64,000 nucleotides of DNA from Chromatiales bacterium (GCA_027076405.1 JALTJN010000362.1:62001-126000), one strand, 5' to 3'. Counted from the stretch's first letter, positions 44,157 to 54,976 are shown. Notes: generated from the sequence alone by a model not told the origin. Numbers and translations: made by a program.

Positions 44157-47100
44157 GTGTGATAGATGCAAATACTTTGCAATGGGTTAAGTCAGAAATT
44201 GATGAAACGCTCAAGCAGGCACAAACTTCACTTGAAGCTTATGTAGAAGATACTGATGATGAATCACAAATGCGTTTTTGCATTAACTATTTGCATCAGG
44301 TTCACGGTACGTTACAAATGGTGGAGTTGCATGGTGCTGCCCTCGCTGTTGAAGAGATGGAAAAACTCTCGCAAGCCATTTTTGATGATAATGTAAATAA
44401 TAAAGACGATGCTTACGAAATATTAATGCATGGTATTTTACAGGTGCCGGATTACCTTGAGCATCTGTTAGCAGGCAACCCCGACATGCCGGTGGTTCTA
44501 TTACCACTGTTAAATGATATTCGCGCGGCAAGAAATGAAGCGTTATTAAGCGAAGGTGCTCTATTTACACCTGACTTAAGTGTAGATGCACCTGCTGTTG
44601 ACTTTACTGTTAGTGGCAAAGGTGATGGCTTGCCTTCACTGGCAAAAAAATTACGTCATAATTATCATCTTGGTTTATTGTCCTGGTTTCAAAATAAGAA
44701 TCCCAAAGCCGGGTTGCAAAAAATTGCAGATGTTATTTCTGAATTAACGCAAGCGGCAGAATCTGATGAAGCCCGCCGTGTGTTCTGGATTGCCGGTGGC
44801 CTAGTCGAAAGTTTAAAAGATGATGGTGTGGACACCAGTGTTGCAGTAAAAATGCTAATGGGGCATGTCGATCGTCAAATTAAAAAAATAATTGATGATG
44901 GTGAGTTAGCATTAGATGAAGCACCACCAGCCGAACTAGAAAAAAATCTGTTGTATTATGTTGCGACTTCTACCACTTCTGGTGAAGCAACTAAAGAAGT
45001 TAAAGAAGCATTTAATCTTAAAGAGATCATGCCTGATACTGCAACAGTGGAACAGGCCCGCGCCGATTTAACCGCGCCAAATGCAGCCTTAATGGAGACT
45101 GTTTCTTCGGTAATTATTGAAGACATCAATAAGGTTAAAGATAATTTAGATGTCTTTGTTAGGGCTGATGATAAGGATCTTTCTCTGCTTGAAAATGTAC
45201 ACGCCGCCTTGATTCAAATGGGCGATACATTAGCCATGCTTAATCTGGGCGTGCAGCGAGAAGCCGTTTTAAAACAAGCCAATATAATTAATGAAATTTC
45301 CAGCGGCAATAAAACTGCTGAAGATGCAGAACTGATGGAAGTGGCTGCCGCTATGATTGCCGTTGAGAATTCATTAAGTGAAGTATCTACAGCAAAAGCG
45401 GCATCAGCAATTGAAGTTGAAGAAGGTGTTGATGCAGGTGATACCGCACTTGCTCAAATGCAGGGTGCTGAGCAGCAAAAATTAATGAAGACTGTGCTTG
45501 ATGAAGCAAAAGTTAATCTTGCTAAAGTAAAAGATGCATTAACATTATTTAGTCAAAATAATGATGATCGTGATTCATTAAAACCGGTTCCTTCTTTGCT
45601 TGAACAAATTCAGGGCAGTTTAATGATTTTATCATTAGAAGATGCATCGAATTTACTGGCGCTGACAAATAATTATATTCGTAAAAATTTAATTAAAGAA
45701 ACAATCCCTCCTTCAATGGATGACATGAATAATCTGGCTGATGCAATTAGTAGCCTGGAATATTACATGGAATCAATGATGGGAAGCTGGGGTCAACCGG
45801 AAGCAATTCTTAATGTTGCCGAGCAAAGTTTACAGGCGTTAGGTCTGGATACAAAAACATCAGCTATCGAAGAAGAGCAAGAAGAAACTGAAGCTGAAGA
45901 AGAGCCAATAGAAACTGCTGCTGACAATGAGATCAGTGAGCATACAGAAGAAAATATTGAATCTATTTCAGTAGAAAATATCGAGCTTGAAGAAACTTTA
46001 GAAGCTGAAACCGAAATTGAATTAAGTTCTGAAGATATCTCTTTACTCGATAGTGATGAGATATCTCTGGATGATTTAAGTTTAGAGTTGGAAGACTCTT
46101 CTTTGGCAGCAGATGAAAATGAAATATCTGTTGATGAAATTTCACTCGATGATTTGTCATTAGATGAAGAGTTGAGTTTTGAAACGGAAGTTACGCCGGT
46201 TGAAGAAGAAATCTCCGTGCCGGTGGTTGAAAATATTGAACCTGTTCAGGAGACTTTGGTAAAGGAACCCTCATTACTTGATGACACCATTGATGATGAA
46301 ATTATTGAAATCTTTATGGAAGAGGCGGAAGAAGCCTACGAGACTATTTCAGAACTGCTTCCAATGTGGGTCACTAATACTGCAAATGAAGATCCTCTAA
46401 AAGAAATTCGTCGTGCTTATCATACTTTAAAAGGAAGTGGTCGATTAGTTGGTGCAACTGATTTAGGTGAATTCGCCTGGGCAATTGAGAATATGCTTAA
46501 CCGTGTGCTTGATAATACGATTAAAGTTGGTCCGGAACTACTGGAATTAATGGAACGTAGCAAGAAAGCACTTCCTGAATTATTTGAATCATTTAAAACA
46601 AATACAAAACCCGATAATTCAATTTTAGTGTTAATGGAACATGCAGATGCATTAAGCCAGGGTAAGTCTATTGACCTTAATGCAGTCGTTGAAACTGAAG
46701 AACTTGAAGTTAAATCAGATGAAACTCCTGAAGAAGAGATATCTGTTGATACGAATGTAACGGAATCTGGGATAGAAGAGAATATTGAAATCTCTTCTGA
46801 TGTTATTGAGCCGGATACTTCAATTGAAGAGAGTAAGGTAGAAATATCAGATAACATAACTTTTGAATCTGATGCCGCTGCTTTAGATGAACAGCCTCCG
46901 GTAGAAATTGATCCTGTATTATTAGATATATATCGAAAAGAAGTTGCGACGCATGTCGAAACATTAAAGCAATATATTCAATCATGGAATAAAGGTGAAA
47001 CCGATCCGGAACATAACTTATTAAGGGCACTACATACCTTAACCGGAAGTTCGCGTACCACCGGTGTAGGATCGCTGGCAGAAATTTGCAGTCACTTTGA

Positions 47101-49984
47101 GCATTATGTAAAGCATTTGCAAGACAACGAATATTCATTTCCGGCAGTGGCAGTTGCTGTTTTAGATGAAACTGCATCATTTATAGAAAGCACAATTGAG
47201 TGTCTGGATAAACCCGGTGCGACCTTGCCTGAAAATGATGCGATATTATTGCGCATTAAAGCCTTCCCGCAAATTGTTGAAAAAGAGATTCCGCCGATTG
47301 TTGTGGAACCGATTGCAAATGTTGAAGAACCTCAGGTCACTGATTACGATGAAGAGCTTCTGGACATTTTTCTTGAAGAAGGAACAGAGATTCTTGATGA
47401 ATGCGATCAGGTTATTCATGACTGGTCAGCAAACCCTGAAGATCAGGAGCTTATTAAAGAGTTACAACGTCAGCTTCACACTTTAAAAGGTGGAGCACGT
47501 ATGGCAGGTATTGCTGAATTAGGTGATTTGGGTCATAGCGTTGAATCATTATTAACCGCGGTTGTTGATGGCTATATGCAGCCAACAAAATCGATGACTG
47601 ATCTTGTTCAGAGAACACAGGATCGCTTGGTCAAGATGCTGGAACTGGTTCAGGATCGTAAAGGTTTAATTGCTGCCACTGACTTGATCAATGAAGTTGA
47701 TCTTATGCTGCAAAATCGTGGTGAGGAAGATACGGCTTCAACAGAGGAAATTGTTTTAACTGAACCGGCTGTTGTTGATGAATCCAGTGATAGTATTGAA
47801 GAAATTTCACAAGAAGATGAAAACAATGAAATAACATCAGGACTCGGCTCAATCGATATTCCTGAGTTAGAAGAGCTTGAAGCAGAACTTCGAACGGAAA
47901 TTGATTCGGCTAGTAATAACGTTGCGGATTTTGAGTTACCTGGGATAGAAGAGGTGGTAGAAATTCAGGATATTGTTGAAGATAATATCGAGCCTGAAGA
48001 AATTACACTTCCTGAAGTTGATAATATAGTCTCTATTGAAATTTCTGAAGCTGAAGAGAAAACAACTACACCAATTCAAGAAATTACACCTGAGCCTGAA
48101 ACAAATTTAGTTGATGATGATGTCCATGACAGGCGTCAGGCAGGCCGTGTTCAGGCCGAACAGGTAAGGGTTCGCGCAGATTTGCTTGATAATCTGGTTA
48201 ACTTTGCCGGCGAAGTAAGTATTTACCGTTCTCGATTAGAACAGCAAACAAATAATTTCCGTTATAACATTACTGAATTTGACGACACGGTTAATCGTTT
48301 ACGTGAACAGCTGCGACAGTTTGAAATTGAAACTGAAACGCAAATTGAATATAAAAATGAAGAGTTAAGTTCAGCTCAGGAAAATTTTGACCCGTTAGAA
48401 ATGGATCGTTTTACTACGATGCAGCATTTATCACGGGCCATGATGGAGTCATTAGGCGATTTGGATAGTTTACGTGGCATCTTGAATAATTTAACACGTG
48501 AATCGGAAACTTTGTTATTACAACAGTCGCGTGTAAATACAGATTTACAAGAAGGTCTCATGCGTACACGCATGGTGCCGTTTTCCGGACAAGCTGCTCG
48601 TTTGCGCCGTATAGTGCGCCAAACCTGCAGTGAGTTAGGAAAACATGCGGAACTACATTTGGATGGGGTTGATTCAGAACTGGATCGTAGTGTCCTTGAA
48701 CGTATTATCTCTCCTATTGAACATATGTTACGTAATGCCGTTGCTCATGGTATTGAATCACCTGAAGAAAGAAAAAAATCAGGCAAAACCGAATCAGGCA
48801 ATATTCATTTTGCAATTACAAATGAAGGCTCAAACATCCTCATTAAAATTAAAGATGACGGAGCGGGTATCAATCTCGAAGCAATTCGTAGCAAAGCGAT
48901 TGCTAAAGGTTTAATAAAGCCCGGAGATAATGTTAGTAAAGAGCAATTGCTAGATATGATTATGCAATCTGGATTTAGTACTGCAGAGTCAGTCAGCCAG
49001 ATTGCTGGCCGTGGTGTCGGTATGGATGTTGTTAATACCGAAATTAAACAGCTTGGCGGTATATTCAATATTGATACAGAAAAAGATAAAGGCACTACTT
49101 TCACAGTCAGCTTACCTTTAACTTTAGCAATTACACGTGCCTTAATGGTGACTATTGCAGATGAAACATACGCCGTGCCCTTGTTAAGTGTCGAAGGTGT
49201 CGAGCGAGTTAATGCAGATAAACTGAAAGAAATTATTGATAGTGAAGATAAAGTTTATAGCTGGGTTGGTGAAGATTATAAATTTATGCATCTTGGCAGC
49301 ATGATGGGCATTAATGAAATGAAGCTGGATGATCAGCAGCAGATGCCTATGCTTATGGTGAGAAGTGGTGAGTACCGTGGCGCTATACTAGTTGATACTT
49401 TATTAGGTAGTCGTGAAATAGTTGTTAAATCTGTTGGCCCGCAGTTGAGTACTTTAAGAGGTATCTCCGGCGCAACAGTAATGGGTGATGGTAGTGTTGT
49501 TTTAATCATTGATTTGGCCACGTTAATTCGTCTTGCAGCAACAACAGATATTTCAACAACTGTTGAAGATGTGACACCGATCTCGGTAGTGCCCGAGGTA
49601 GAAGAAGATACTGCACCTGTAGTTATGGTTGTTGATGATTCAATTACCGTGCGAAAAGTAACAACCCGTTTATTAGAACGTCATGAAATGAAAGTTGTTG
49701 CTGCCAAAGACGGTGTAGATGCGCTGGCACAATTACAGGAAGTTATCCCTGATATTATGCTGCTTGATGTGGAAATGCCAAGAATGGATGGTTTTGAATT
49801 AGCAACAAATATGCGTAATGATGAAAGGTTAAAAAATATTCCCATTATTATGATTACCTCGCGTACCGGACAGAAACATCGAGATCGTGCTGCTTCGATT
49901 GGAGTCAACATCTATATGGGTAAACCATTTACGGAAACCGATCTTATGGATAATATAAATGTTCTGACCGGGCAAGAATTATAA
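44153..49984 (+). CDS. chpA: Hybrid chemotaxis histidine kinase ChpA
   Basis: A 1943-residue CheA-type kinase controlling twitching motility. Four Hpt-type units can be seen: an N-terminal one with YLHQVHGTLQM (His48), then HTLKGSGRLVG (His757), HTLTGSSRTTG (His961) and HTLKGGARMAG (His1109). An FimL-like region lies at about 150-540, and very acidic linkers with repeated ISLDDLSLE-type segments at about 575-710. The dimerisation and kinase domains follow (HMLRNAVAHGIE, DDGAGIN, GRGVGMDVV), then a CheW-like domain and a C-terminal receiver (LLDVEMPRMDGFEL). P. aeruginosa ChpA is longer (about 2470), with more Hpt units. Phosphate goes to PilG and PilH. Confidence 0.95.
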   Translation: MSVIDANTLQWVKSEIDETLKQAQTSLEAYVEDTDDESQMRFCINYLHQVHGTLQMVELHGAALAVEEMEKLSQAIFDDNVNNKDDAYEILMHGILQVPDYLEHLLAGNPDMPVVLLPLLNDIRAARNEALLSEGALFTPDLSVDAPAVDFTVSGKGDGLPSLAKKLRHNYHLGLLSWFQNKNPKAGLQKIADVISELTQAAESDEARRVFWIAGGLVESLKDDGVDTSVAVKMLMGHVDRQIKKIIDDGELALDEAPPAELEKNLLYYVATSTTSGEATKEVKEAFNLKEIMPDTATVEQARADLTAPNAALMETVSSVIIEDINKVKDNLDVFVRADDKDLSLLENVHAALIQMGDTLAMLNLGVQREAVLKQANIINEISSGNKTAEDAELMEVAAAMIAVENSLSEVSTAKAASAIEVEEGVDAGDTALAQMQGAEQQKLMKTVLDEAKVNLAKVKDALTLFSQNNDDRDSLKPVPSLLEQIQGSLMILSLEDASNLLALTNNYIRKNLIKETIPPSMDDMNNLADAISSLEYYMESMMGSWGQPEAILNVAEQSLQALGLDTKTSAIEEEQEETEAEEEPIETAADNEISEHTEENIESISVENIELEETLEAETEIELSSEDISLLDSDEISLDDLSLELEDSSLAADENEISVDEISLDDLSLDEELSFETEVTPVEEEISVPVVENIEPVQETLVKEPSLLDDTIDDEIIEIFMEEAEEAYETISELLPMWVTNTANEDPLKEIRRAYHTLKGSGRLVGATDLGEFAWAIENMLNRVLDNTIKVGPELLELMERSKKALPELFESFKTNTKPDNSILVLMEHADALSQGKSIDLNAVVETEELEVKSDETPEEEISVDTNVTESGIEENIEISSDVIEPDTSIEESKVEISDNITFESDAAALDEQPPVEIDPVLLDIYRKEVATHVETLKQYIQSWNKGETDPEHNLLRALHTLTGSSRTTGVGSLAEICSHFEHYVKHLQDNEYSFPAVAVAVLDETASFIESTIECLDKPGATLPENDAILLRIKAFPQIVEKEIPPIVVEPIANVEEPQVTDYDEELLDIFLEEGTEILDECDQVIHDWSANPEDQELIKELQRQLHTLKGGARMAGIAELGDLGHSVESLLTAVVDGYMQPTKSMTDLVQRTQDRLVKMLELVQDRKGLIAATDLINEVDLMLQNRGEEDTASTEEIVLTEPAVVDESSDSIEEISQEDENNEITSGLGSIDIPELEELEAELRTEIDSASNNVADFELPGIEEVVEIQDIVEDNIEPEEITLPEVDNIVSIEISEAEEKTTTPIQEITPEPETNLVDDDVHDRRQAGRVQAEQVRVRADLLDNLVNFAGEVSIYRSRLEQQTNNFRYNITEFDDTVNRLREQLRQFEIETETQIEYKNEELSSAQENFDPLEMDRFTTMQHLSRAMMESLGDLDSLRGILNNLTRESETLLLQQSRVNTDLQEGLMRTRMVPFSGQAARLRRIVRQTCSELGKHAELHLDGVDSELDRSVLERIISPIEHMLRNAVAHGIESPEERKKSGKTESGNIHFAITNEGSNILIKIKDDGAGINLEAIRSKAIAKGLIKPGDNVSKEQLLDMIMQSGFSTAESVSQIAGRGVGMDVVNTEIKQLGGIFNIDTEKDKGTTFTVSLPLTLAITRALMVTIADETYAVPLLSVEGVERVNADKLKEIIDSEDKVYSWVGEDYKFMHLGSMMGINEMKLDDQQQMPMLMVRSGEYRGAILVDTLLGSREIVVKSVGPQLSTLRGISGATVMGDGSVVLIIDLATLIRLAATTDISTTVEDVTPISVVPEVEEDTAPVVMVVDDSITVRKVTTRLLERHEMKVVAAKDGVDALAQLQEVIPDIMLLDVEMPRMDGFELATNMRNDERLKNIPIIMITSRTGQKHRDRAASIGVNIYMGKPFTETDLMDNINVLTGQEL

Positions 49985-50008
49985 AATTGCATTTATCCTC
50001 CCCCTAAT

Positions 50009-51007
50009 ATGATGCAAAATGAAATTGACAATATACGCATTGCAATTACTTCTGATTCAATTCTCCATCGAAATTATTTACAAAAAACAATGGAACATAG
50101 TGGAATTGAAGTGGTTTTAAATGAATCCTTGACTGAAAAATTTATGCACAAGCTCGATCACATTCAAAGTGATGTTGTCTTGTTTGATGTTGAAGCGATC
50201 GAAGACGAACACCTGGAATATTTAGATCAGTTACTGGAGCAGTCAAGAATACCTATCATAATCAATGATGTGTCAGCGTTAACGCTTAATGAGCCAAAAG
50301 CCTCATCTAAATGGAATAATACTTTATTACAGAAAATAGCTGATATCACAGGTAGAAATAGCTGGGAAGCAGACTTTTCAAAAGTTGAACTTTTTGAATC
50401 AAACAGTCAGATTAACGACAAAGGTCGATATGAATTAGCAATAAATGTTTGGGTTCTAGGTGCGTCATTAGGTGGACCAGATGCATTAAAACGTTTTTTA
50501 TCAGAAATACCAAATGATTTACCGGTTGCTTTTATTGTTGCTCAGCATTTAGGTGAAAATTTTGTTTCTCTTTTAGCGGAACAACTCGATCGTTATACAG
50601 ATTTTTCTGTCATGGTTGCAAAATCCGGGCATGTTATCAGACATAATGAAGTTATTGTTGTGCCAACAGATGAGCAGCTGATGATTAATCCTATCGGTGC
50701 TATCGAATTAAAAAAAATACAGGGGCAAAGTAAATATACACCTTCAATAGATGCCACGATAGATGATGTAGCTGCACGTTATAAAAAAGCTGCCGGTGCT
50801 ATTATTTTTAGTGGTATGTGTGATGATGGTGTCGTTGGCTGCGAGTCTTTGATTGCAAGAGGTGGTCAGGTTTGGGTGCAGGATCCCGATAGCTGTGTGA
50901 TCAGTGCGATGCCGGAGAGTGTAGCAAAAAAAGTTGCAGTGAATTTTAGCGGAACACCGGAAATGTTAGCCGAACAACTTGTGTCATTATATAAGAATAC
51001 ACATTGA
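50009..51007 (+). CDS. chpB: Chemoreceptor methylesterase ChpB
   Basis: A CheB-type methylesterase of 332 residues. The C-terminal catalytic domain has Ser153 (GASLGGPDA), His180 (AQHLGEN) and Asp273 (GMCDDGVVG), a complete triad. The N-terminal 120 residues are receiver-like (VLFDVEAIEDE has an Asp at about residue 58) but diverged. It removes methyl groups from PilJ. Follows chpA by 24 bases. Confidence 0.9.
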   Translation: MMQNEIDNIRIAITSDSILHRNYLQKTMEHSGIEVVLNESLTEKFMHKLDHIQSDVVLFDVEAIEDEHLEYLDQLLEQSRIPIIINDVSALTLNEPKASSKWNNTLLQKIADITGRNSWEADFSKVELFESNSQINDKGRYELAINVWVLGASLGGPDALKRFLSEIPNDLPVAFIVAQHLGENFVSLLAEQLDRYTDFSVMVAKSGHVIRHNEVIVVPTDEQLMINPIGAIELKKIQGQSKYTPSIDATIDDVAARYKKAAGAIIFSGMCDDGVVGCESLIARGGQVWVQDPDSCVISAMPESVAKKVAVNFSGTPEMLAEQLVSLYKNTH

Positions 51008-51018
51008 GGTAAGAGATT

Positions 51019-51507
51019 ATGGCAGATACAAAAGAAATTATTGAAGCAGGTAAAATGAAAGGTGTTGTTCACTGTTTAACAATACCTTTACATAATGAAA
51101 CCGCAATCTTACCTAACTCTGCTATTGCGGAAGTGATTGGTTACAAAGAACCTAGCCCGCTTGCTGACGCGCCAGAATGGTTTCTTGGCTATATTGAATG
51201 GCGTGACGTCCGGGTTCCTTTTATTTCTTTTGAAGCGATTAGCGGTAAAGAAATTCAGGCTCCGAAAAAAAATAGCCGTATTGCTGTTTTAAATACTTTA
51301 AATGCAAACCCTCAATTACCTTATGTTGCTATACTGGCTCAAGGTATTCCTAGCCTTGCAATTGTTCAGGAAAAAGGTGTTGTTGATAAAGATGTTGAAG
51401 GGCGACCAGTTGTAGGTGCAATTGTTGAGTTAGGTGGTAGTGAAGCATTAGTGCCTGATATCGATGAAATAGAACAGCGCTTACTCAAATTAAGTTTATC
51501 CGCTTAG
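51019..51507 (+). CDS. chpC: CheW-like adaptor ChpC
   Basis: A 162-residue CheW-domain protein (LTIPLHNETAILPNSAIAEVIGY, then WFLGYIEWRDVRVPFISFEAI). In P. aeruginosa ChpC couples extra receptors to the Chp system. Its stop codon overlaps that of the convergent rsmE by 3 bases. Confidence 0.88.
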   Translation: MADTKEIIEAGKMKGVVHCLTIPLHNETAILPNSAIAEVIGYKEPSPLADAPEWFLGYIEWRDVRVPFISFEAISGKEIQAPKKNSRIAVLNTLNANPQLPYVAILAQGIPSLAIVQEKGVVDKDVEGRPVVGAIVELGGSEALVPDIDEIEQRLLKLSLSA

Positions 51508-52241
51508 AGTAAATCTCCCCATAGAACCTGTATTGCCGTTATTGCAGAAAGTGCAGCAGTTTCAGTACGTAAAATTCGCGGGCCAAATTTAACGGAATGG
51601 AAAGATGATTTTTTTTCCAGTTCAGCAATTTCACTATCACTAAAGCCGCCTTCTGGTCCTATTAATAAATTTATTGAATCATTCTCCGGTTTAACATCCT
51701 GCAAAGATTTTTTTGCGACAGGGCTAAAGATAAGACAAATATCATTTATTTCCATATCTTCAGCCCATTTTATTAGTGATGTTGCTGGATTTAATTTAGG
51801 TAAAATATTTCGACCACTTTGTTCACAGGCGCTGATAATTATACCTTGCCAGTGTTGTAGACGTTTTAGCATTCTTTTTTCATCAAGCTTTACCACGCAG
51901 TGCTCGGTGAATAGGGGAGTAATTTCTGTTACTCCCAGTTCTACCGCTTTCTGAATGGCAAAGTCCATTCGCTCTCCTTTGGAAATACCCAAGCCAAGAT
52001 GTATTTTTAAATTTGATTCTGTTTTATGTTGAATTTCATTTTCTATTTCAATCAAGGCATTTTTTTTATTTATTTGTTGTAATATCGCAGAATATTCATG
52101 ACCCTTGCCATCAAAAACGATTAATTTTGCATCCTGCTTCATTCGTAAAACTTTTATTGTATGTTGAAAAGAATGCCCGCTAAGTTCTATAGCAGAATTA
52201 GACGAGAGCTCTTGAGGAAGATAAATTCTTGGTATACGCAT
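51504..52241 (-). CDS. rsmE: 16S rRNA (uracil1498-N3)-methyltransferase
   Basis: Methylates U1498 of 16S rRNA. The 245-residue SPOUT (trefoil-knot) protein has the N-terminal PUA-like part (HSFQHTIKVLRMKQD) and the knot motifs LGISKGERMDFAIQKAVELGVTEI, INLLIGPEGGFSDSEI and LGxRILRTETA-type FGPRILRTETAALSAI. In many gammaproteobacteria rsmE neighbours gshB or metK; both are in this window. Confidence 0.95.
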   Translation of the reverse strand: MRIPRIYLPQELSSNSAIELSGHSFQHTIKVLRMKQDAKLIVFDGKGHEYSAILQQINKKNALIEIENEIQHKTESNLKIHLGLGISKGERMDFAIQKAVELGVTEITPLFTEHCVVKLDEKRMLKRLQHWQGIIISACEQSGRNILPKLNPATSLIKWAEDMEINDICLIFSPVAKKSLQDVKPENDSINLLIGPEGGFSDSEIAELEKKSSFHSVKFGPRILRTETAALSAITAIQVLWGDLL

Positions 52242-52278
52242 AAGTTAAAGGTTAGTTGATTTACAGAGTAAAAACAAA

Positions 52279-52301
52279 AAAGGCGACATATTGTCGCCTT
52301 T
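52279..52301 (-). terminator. Hairpin terminator, nearly perfect
   Basis: AAAGGCGACA-TAT-TGTCGCCTTT, a 10-bp perfect stem with A/T flanks on both sides, so it can act in either direction. Reading leftward it follows the small membrane-protein gene and stands just upstream of rsmE. Confidence 0.8.
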
Positions 52302-52319
52302 GTTAACACAATTAATCGT

Positions 52320-52529
52320 TTATATTTTATTCCAGTTTTTAATAGTATAAGCCAATGTAAGAAAACCGACGCCAACAGCTAACCAGGTTTGGTTATCATC
52401 ATTAAAATAATAGCCATTTCGGGCAACTTTAAAACTGAATATATTATAGCTGGTTAAAAGCACACCTGTTAATAATGCAGTAACCTGCGTAAGTTTAAGT
52501 GCTAAAGCAATTATGGCTTCTTTTTTCAT
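52320..52529 (-). CDS. Small two-helix membrane protein
   Basis: Unrecognised. From the ATG at 52529, with GAGGGA 6 bases upstream, it is 69 residues: MKKEAIIALALKLTQVTALL, a first membrane helix, a short polar loop (ARNGYYFNDDNQTW) and a second helix (LAVGVGFLTLAYTI), ending in KNWNKI. A longer frame starting at 52565 lacks a ribosome site. It has its own hairpin terminator. No function is suggested by context. Confidence 0.6.
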   Translation of the reverse strand: MKKEAIIALALKLTQVTALLTGVLLTSYNIFSFKVARNGYYFNDDNQTWLAVGVGFLTLAYTIKNWNKI

Positions 52530-52611
52530 TATTATTCCCTCGAGGTTATATTCGAGAGGAATCATAATAAGTTATCAATACAATAGTCGTGAATATGATC
52601 ACGGAATAACG

Positions 52612-53457
52612 TTATAAACCTAAATTATTCCATATTGCTAAAGTCGGCTTACTCACATTCATGGTATAAAAATGTAAACCGGGAGCGCCGGCTTCAAGTA
52701 ACTGGTGACACATTTCGGTAATAACATCTTCACCGAAAGCGCGAATTGAATCTTTATCATCACCATAACTTTCAAGACGTTTACGGATCCAGCGAGGTAT
52801 TTCTGCTCCACACATATCTGAAAAACGTGCCAGTTGAATGTAATTCGTAATAGGCATAATACCGGGTACGATTGGTATAGTAATACCCAGATCTTCGCAG
52901 TCATCAACAAAACGAAAATAAGCATCCGGATTAAAAAAGTATTGAGTAATAGCGCTGTTAGCGCCAGCCTCAACTTTTCGTTTGAAATTATTTAAATCAT
53001 CTTCAGCAGAACTTGCCTGTGGATGAAATTCTGGATATGCCGCAACTTCAATATGAAAGTGATCGCCTGTTTCCTTGCGAATAAATTCAACCAGTTCATT
53101 AGCATAATGAAATTCACCAATATCTTGTGTGCCCGAGGGCATATCACCACGCAAGGCAACAATGCGGTTGATATTTTTATCTTTGTAACCGTTTAATATG
53201 TCACGAATATTTTCTTTGGTCGAACCGACGCAGGATAAATGCGGTGCAGCATTAAAACCGGCTTCTTTAATAGAAGTAACCGTGTCTATCGTTCCTTGTT
53301 GCGTACTACCACCGGCACCAAAAGTAACAGAGAAATATTTATGATTTAACGCACCAAGTGTATTTCTCACTTTAATAAGTTTTTCAGTACCTTCAGCTGT
53401 TTTGGGCGGAAAAAATTCAAAGCTGAACTGTTGTGGATATTGTTGTTGGCTTTCCAT
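52612..53457 (-). CDS. metF: 5,10-methylenetetrahydrofolate reductase
   Basis: Makes 5-methyltetrahydrofolate for methionine synthesis; FAD enzyme of 281 residues. Signatures are FSFEFFPPKTAEGTEKL at the N-terminus (catalytic Glu), SVTFGAGGST, RNIVALRGD-type NRIVALRGDMP, and AITQYFFNPDAYFRF. It lies 109 bases after ahcY on the same strand, completing a metK-ahcY-metF methionine-cycle set. Confidence 0.96.
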   Translation of the reverse strand: MESQQQYPQQFSFEFFPPKTAEGTEKLIKVRNTLGALNHKYFSVTFGAGGSTQQGTIDTVTSIKEAGFNAAPHLSCVGSTKENIRDILNGYKDKNINRIVALRGDMPSGTQDIGEFHYANELVEFIRKETGDHFHIEVAAYPEFHPQASSAEDDLNNFKRKVEAGANSAITQYFFNPDAYFRFVDDCEDLGITIPIVPGIMPITNYIQLARFSDMCGAEIPRWIRKRLESYGDDKDSIRAFGEDVITEMCHQLLEAGAPGLHFYTMNVSKPTLAIWNNLGL

Positions 53458-53491
53458 AATGATTACCAGAGATAAATTAATAAATAACGAT

Positions 53492-53528
53492 AAAGCCGCA
53501 ATGTTAAAAGAGTAACAATTGCGACTTT
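53492..53528 (-). terminator. Imperfect hairpin between ahcY and metF
   Basis: AAAGCCGCAATGTT (53492-53505) and AACAATTGCGACTTT (53514-53528) pair with one mismatch and one bulge. Read leftward, it ends the ahcY transcript or reduces read-through into metF. Confidence 0.5.
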
Positions 53529-53566
53529 AACGTCAACAGTAGCTTATTACTAACTAATGCTTGATG

Positions 53567-54976
53567 TTAGTAACGATAGTGATTCGGCTTGAATGGACCT
53601 TCAATCGGTACACTAATGTAATCAGCCTGCTCTTTTGAAAGCGTACTTAAATGTGCGCCAACCTTTTGTAAATGCAAACGGGCCACTTTCTCATCAAGAA
53701 TTTTAGGAAGGATATAAACTTCATTCTTATAGTCTTTTGAGTTTTTATAAAATTCAATTTGCGCCATAACCTGATTGGTAAATGAAGCTGACATTACGAA
53801 ACTTGGATGACCTGTTGCACAACCTAAGTTAACTAAACGACCTTTTGCCAGAATAATAATTTTCTTTCCATCCGGGAAGATAACATGATCAACTTGTGGT
53901 TTGATTTCTGACCATTCGTATTTTTCTAAAGAGGCAATGTTGATTTCTGAATCGAAGTGACCGATGTTAGAAACAATCGCTTCATTTTTCATTTTAACCA
54001 TATGGTCATGATCGATAACGTTCATGTTACCTGTTGTGGTAACAAAGATATCACCTTGTGAACATGCTTCGTTCATATCAACAACACGGTAACCTTCCAT
54101 TGCTGCTTGAAGCGCACAGATAGGATCAATTTCAGTCACCCAAACTGTTGCGCCCATGCCTTTAAATGCTTGTGCACAACCTTTACCTACATCACCGTAA
54201 CCTAAAACAACTGCAATTTTACCTGCAATCATGACATCTGTTGCACGTTTGATTGAATCGATTAATGATTCACGACAGCCGTATAAGTTATCGAATTTAG
54301 ATTTTGTTGCTGAATCGTTTACATTCATTGCCGGGAATAATAATTCACCTTTTTCCTGCATCTCATATAAACGGTGTACACCGGTCGTTGTTTCTTCAGT
54401 GACACCTTTTACACTGGCTGCAGTATCTTGCCAAAGTGTTGAACCATCTGAAATAGTACGGCGAAGTACATCAAGAATCGCTTTGTATTCTTCATTGTCA
54501 TCATCTTTTGTTGCCGGGATAGCGCCTGCTTTTTCAAACTCCACACCTTTGTGTACGAGTAAGGTTGCGTCACCACCATCATCCAGAATCATGTTCGGTA
54601 AAGTGCCATCAGGCCAGATTAATGCCTGCTCGGTACACCACCAGTATTCTTCAATGGTTTCGCCTTTCCAGGCAAAAACAGGAATATTTTGATCGGCAAT
54701 TGCCGCCGCAGCATGATCTTGCGTAGAGAAAATATTACAAGACACCCAGCGTACTTCTGCACCCAACGCAATTAAGGTTTCGATCAGTACAGCAGTCTGG
54801 ATAGTCATGTGGATACTGCCCATAATGCGGCAGCCAGCGAGAGGTTGTTCTTTGCCGTATTCTTCGCGAAGTGCCATTAGACCAGGCATTTCAGTTTCAG
54901 CAATTTTAATTTCTTTGTGGCCCCATTCAGCAAGTGAAATATCGGCAACTTTGTAATCGGTAAAATCAGCATTCAT
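53567..54976 (-). CDS. ahcY: S-adenosylhomocysteine hydrolase
   Basis: Hydrolyses SAH to adenosine and homocysteine with bound NAD. I start it at the ATG of [19 protein letters not shown], giving 469 residues, the length of Pseudomonas SahH; AGGAG lies 10 bases upstream. The NAD loop is [17 protein letters not shown], and other signatures are [16 protein letters not shown], the ending [10 protein letters not shown] and [15 protein letters not shown]. Expression should be controlled by the SAH riboswitch directly upstream. Confidence 0.97.
   Translation of the reverse strand: MNADFTDYKVADISLAEWGHKEIKIAETEMPGLMALREEYGKEQPLAGCRIMGSIHMTIQTAVLIETLIALGAEVRWVSCNIFSTQDHAAAAIADQNIPVFAWKGETIEEYWWCTEQALIWPDGTLPNMILDDGGDATLLVHKGVEFEKAGAIPATKDDDNEEYKAILDVLRRTISDGSTLWQDTAASVKGVTEETTTGVHRLYEMQEKGELLFPAMNVNDSATKSKFDNLYGCRESLIDSIKRATDVMIAGKIAVVLGYGDVGKGCAQAFKGMGATVWVTEIDPICALQAAMEGYRVVDMNEACSQGDIFVTTTGNMNVIDHDHMVKMKNEAIVSNIGHFDSEINIASLEKYEWSEIKPQVDHVIFPDGKKIIILAKGRLVNLGCATGHPSFVMSASFTNQVMAQIEFYKNSKDYKNEVYILPKILDEKVARLHLQKVGAHLSTLSKEQADYISVPIEGPFKPNHYRY

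Noticed and set aside
46420..47180. Leftward frames of 125-145 codons within chpA
   Set aside because: Shadow frames of the acidic chpA linkers; no start context and no protein-like domain, while chpA is unambiguous.
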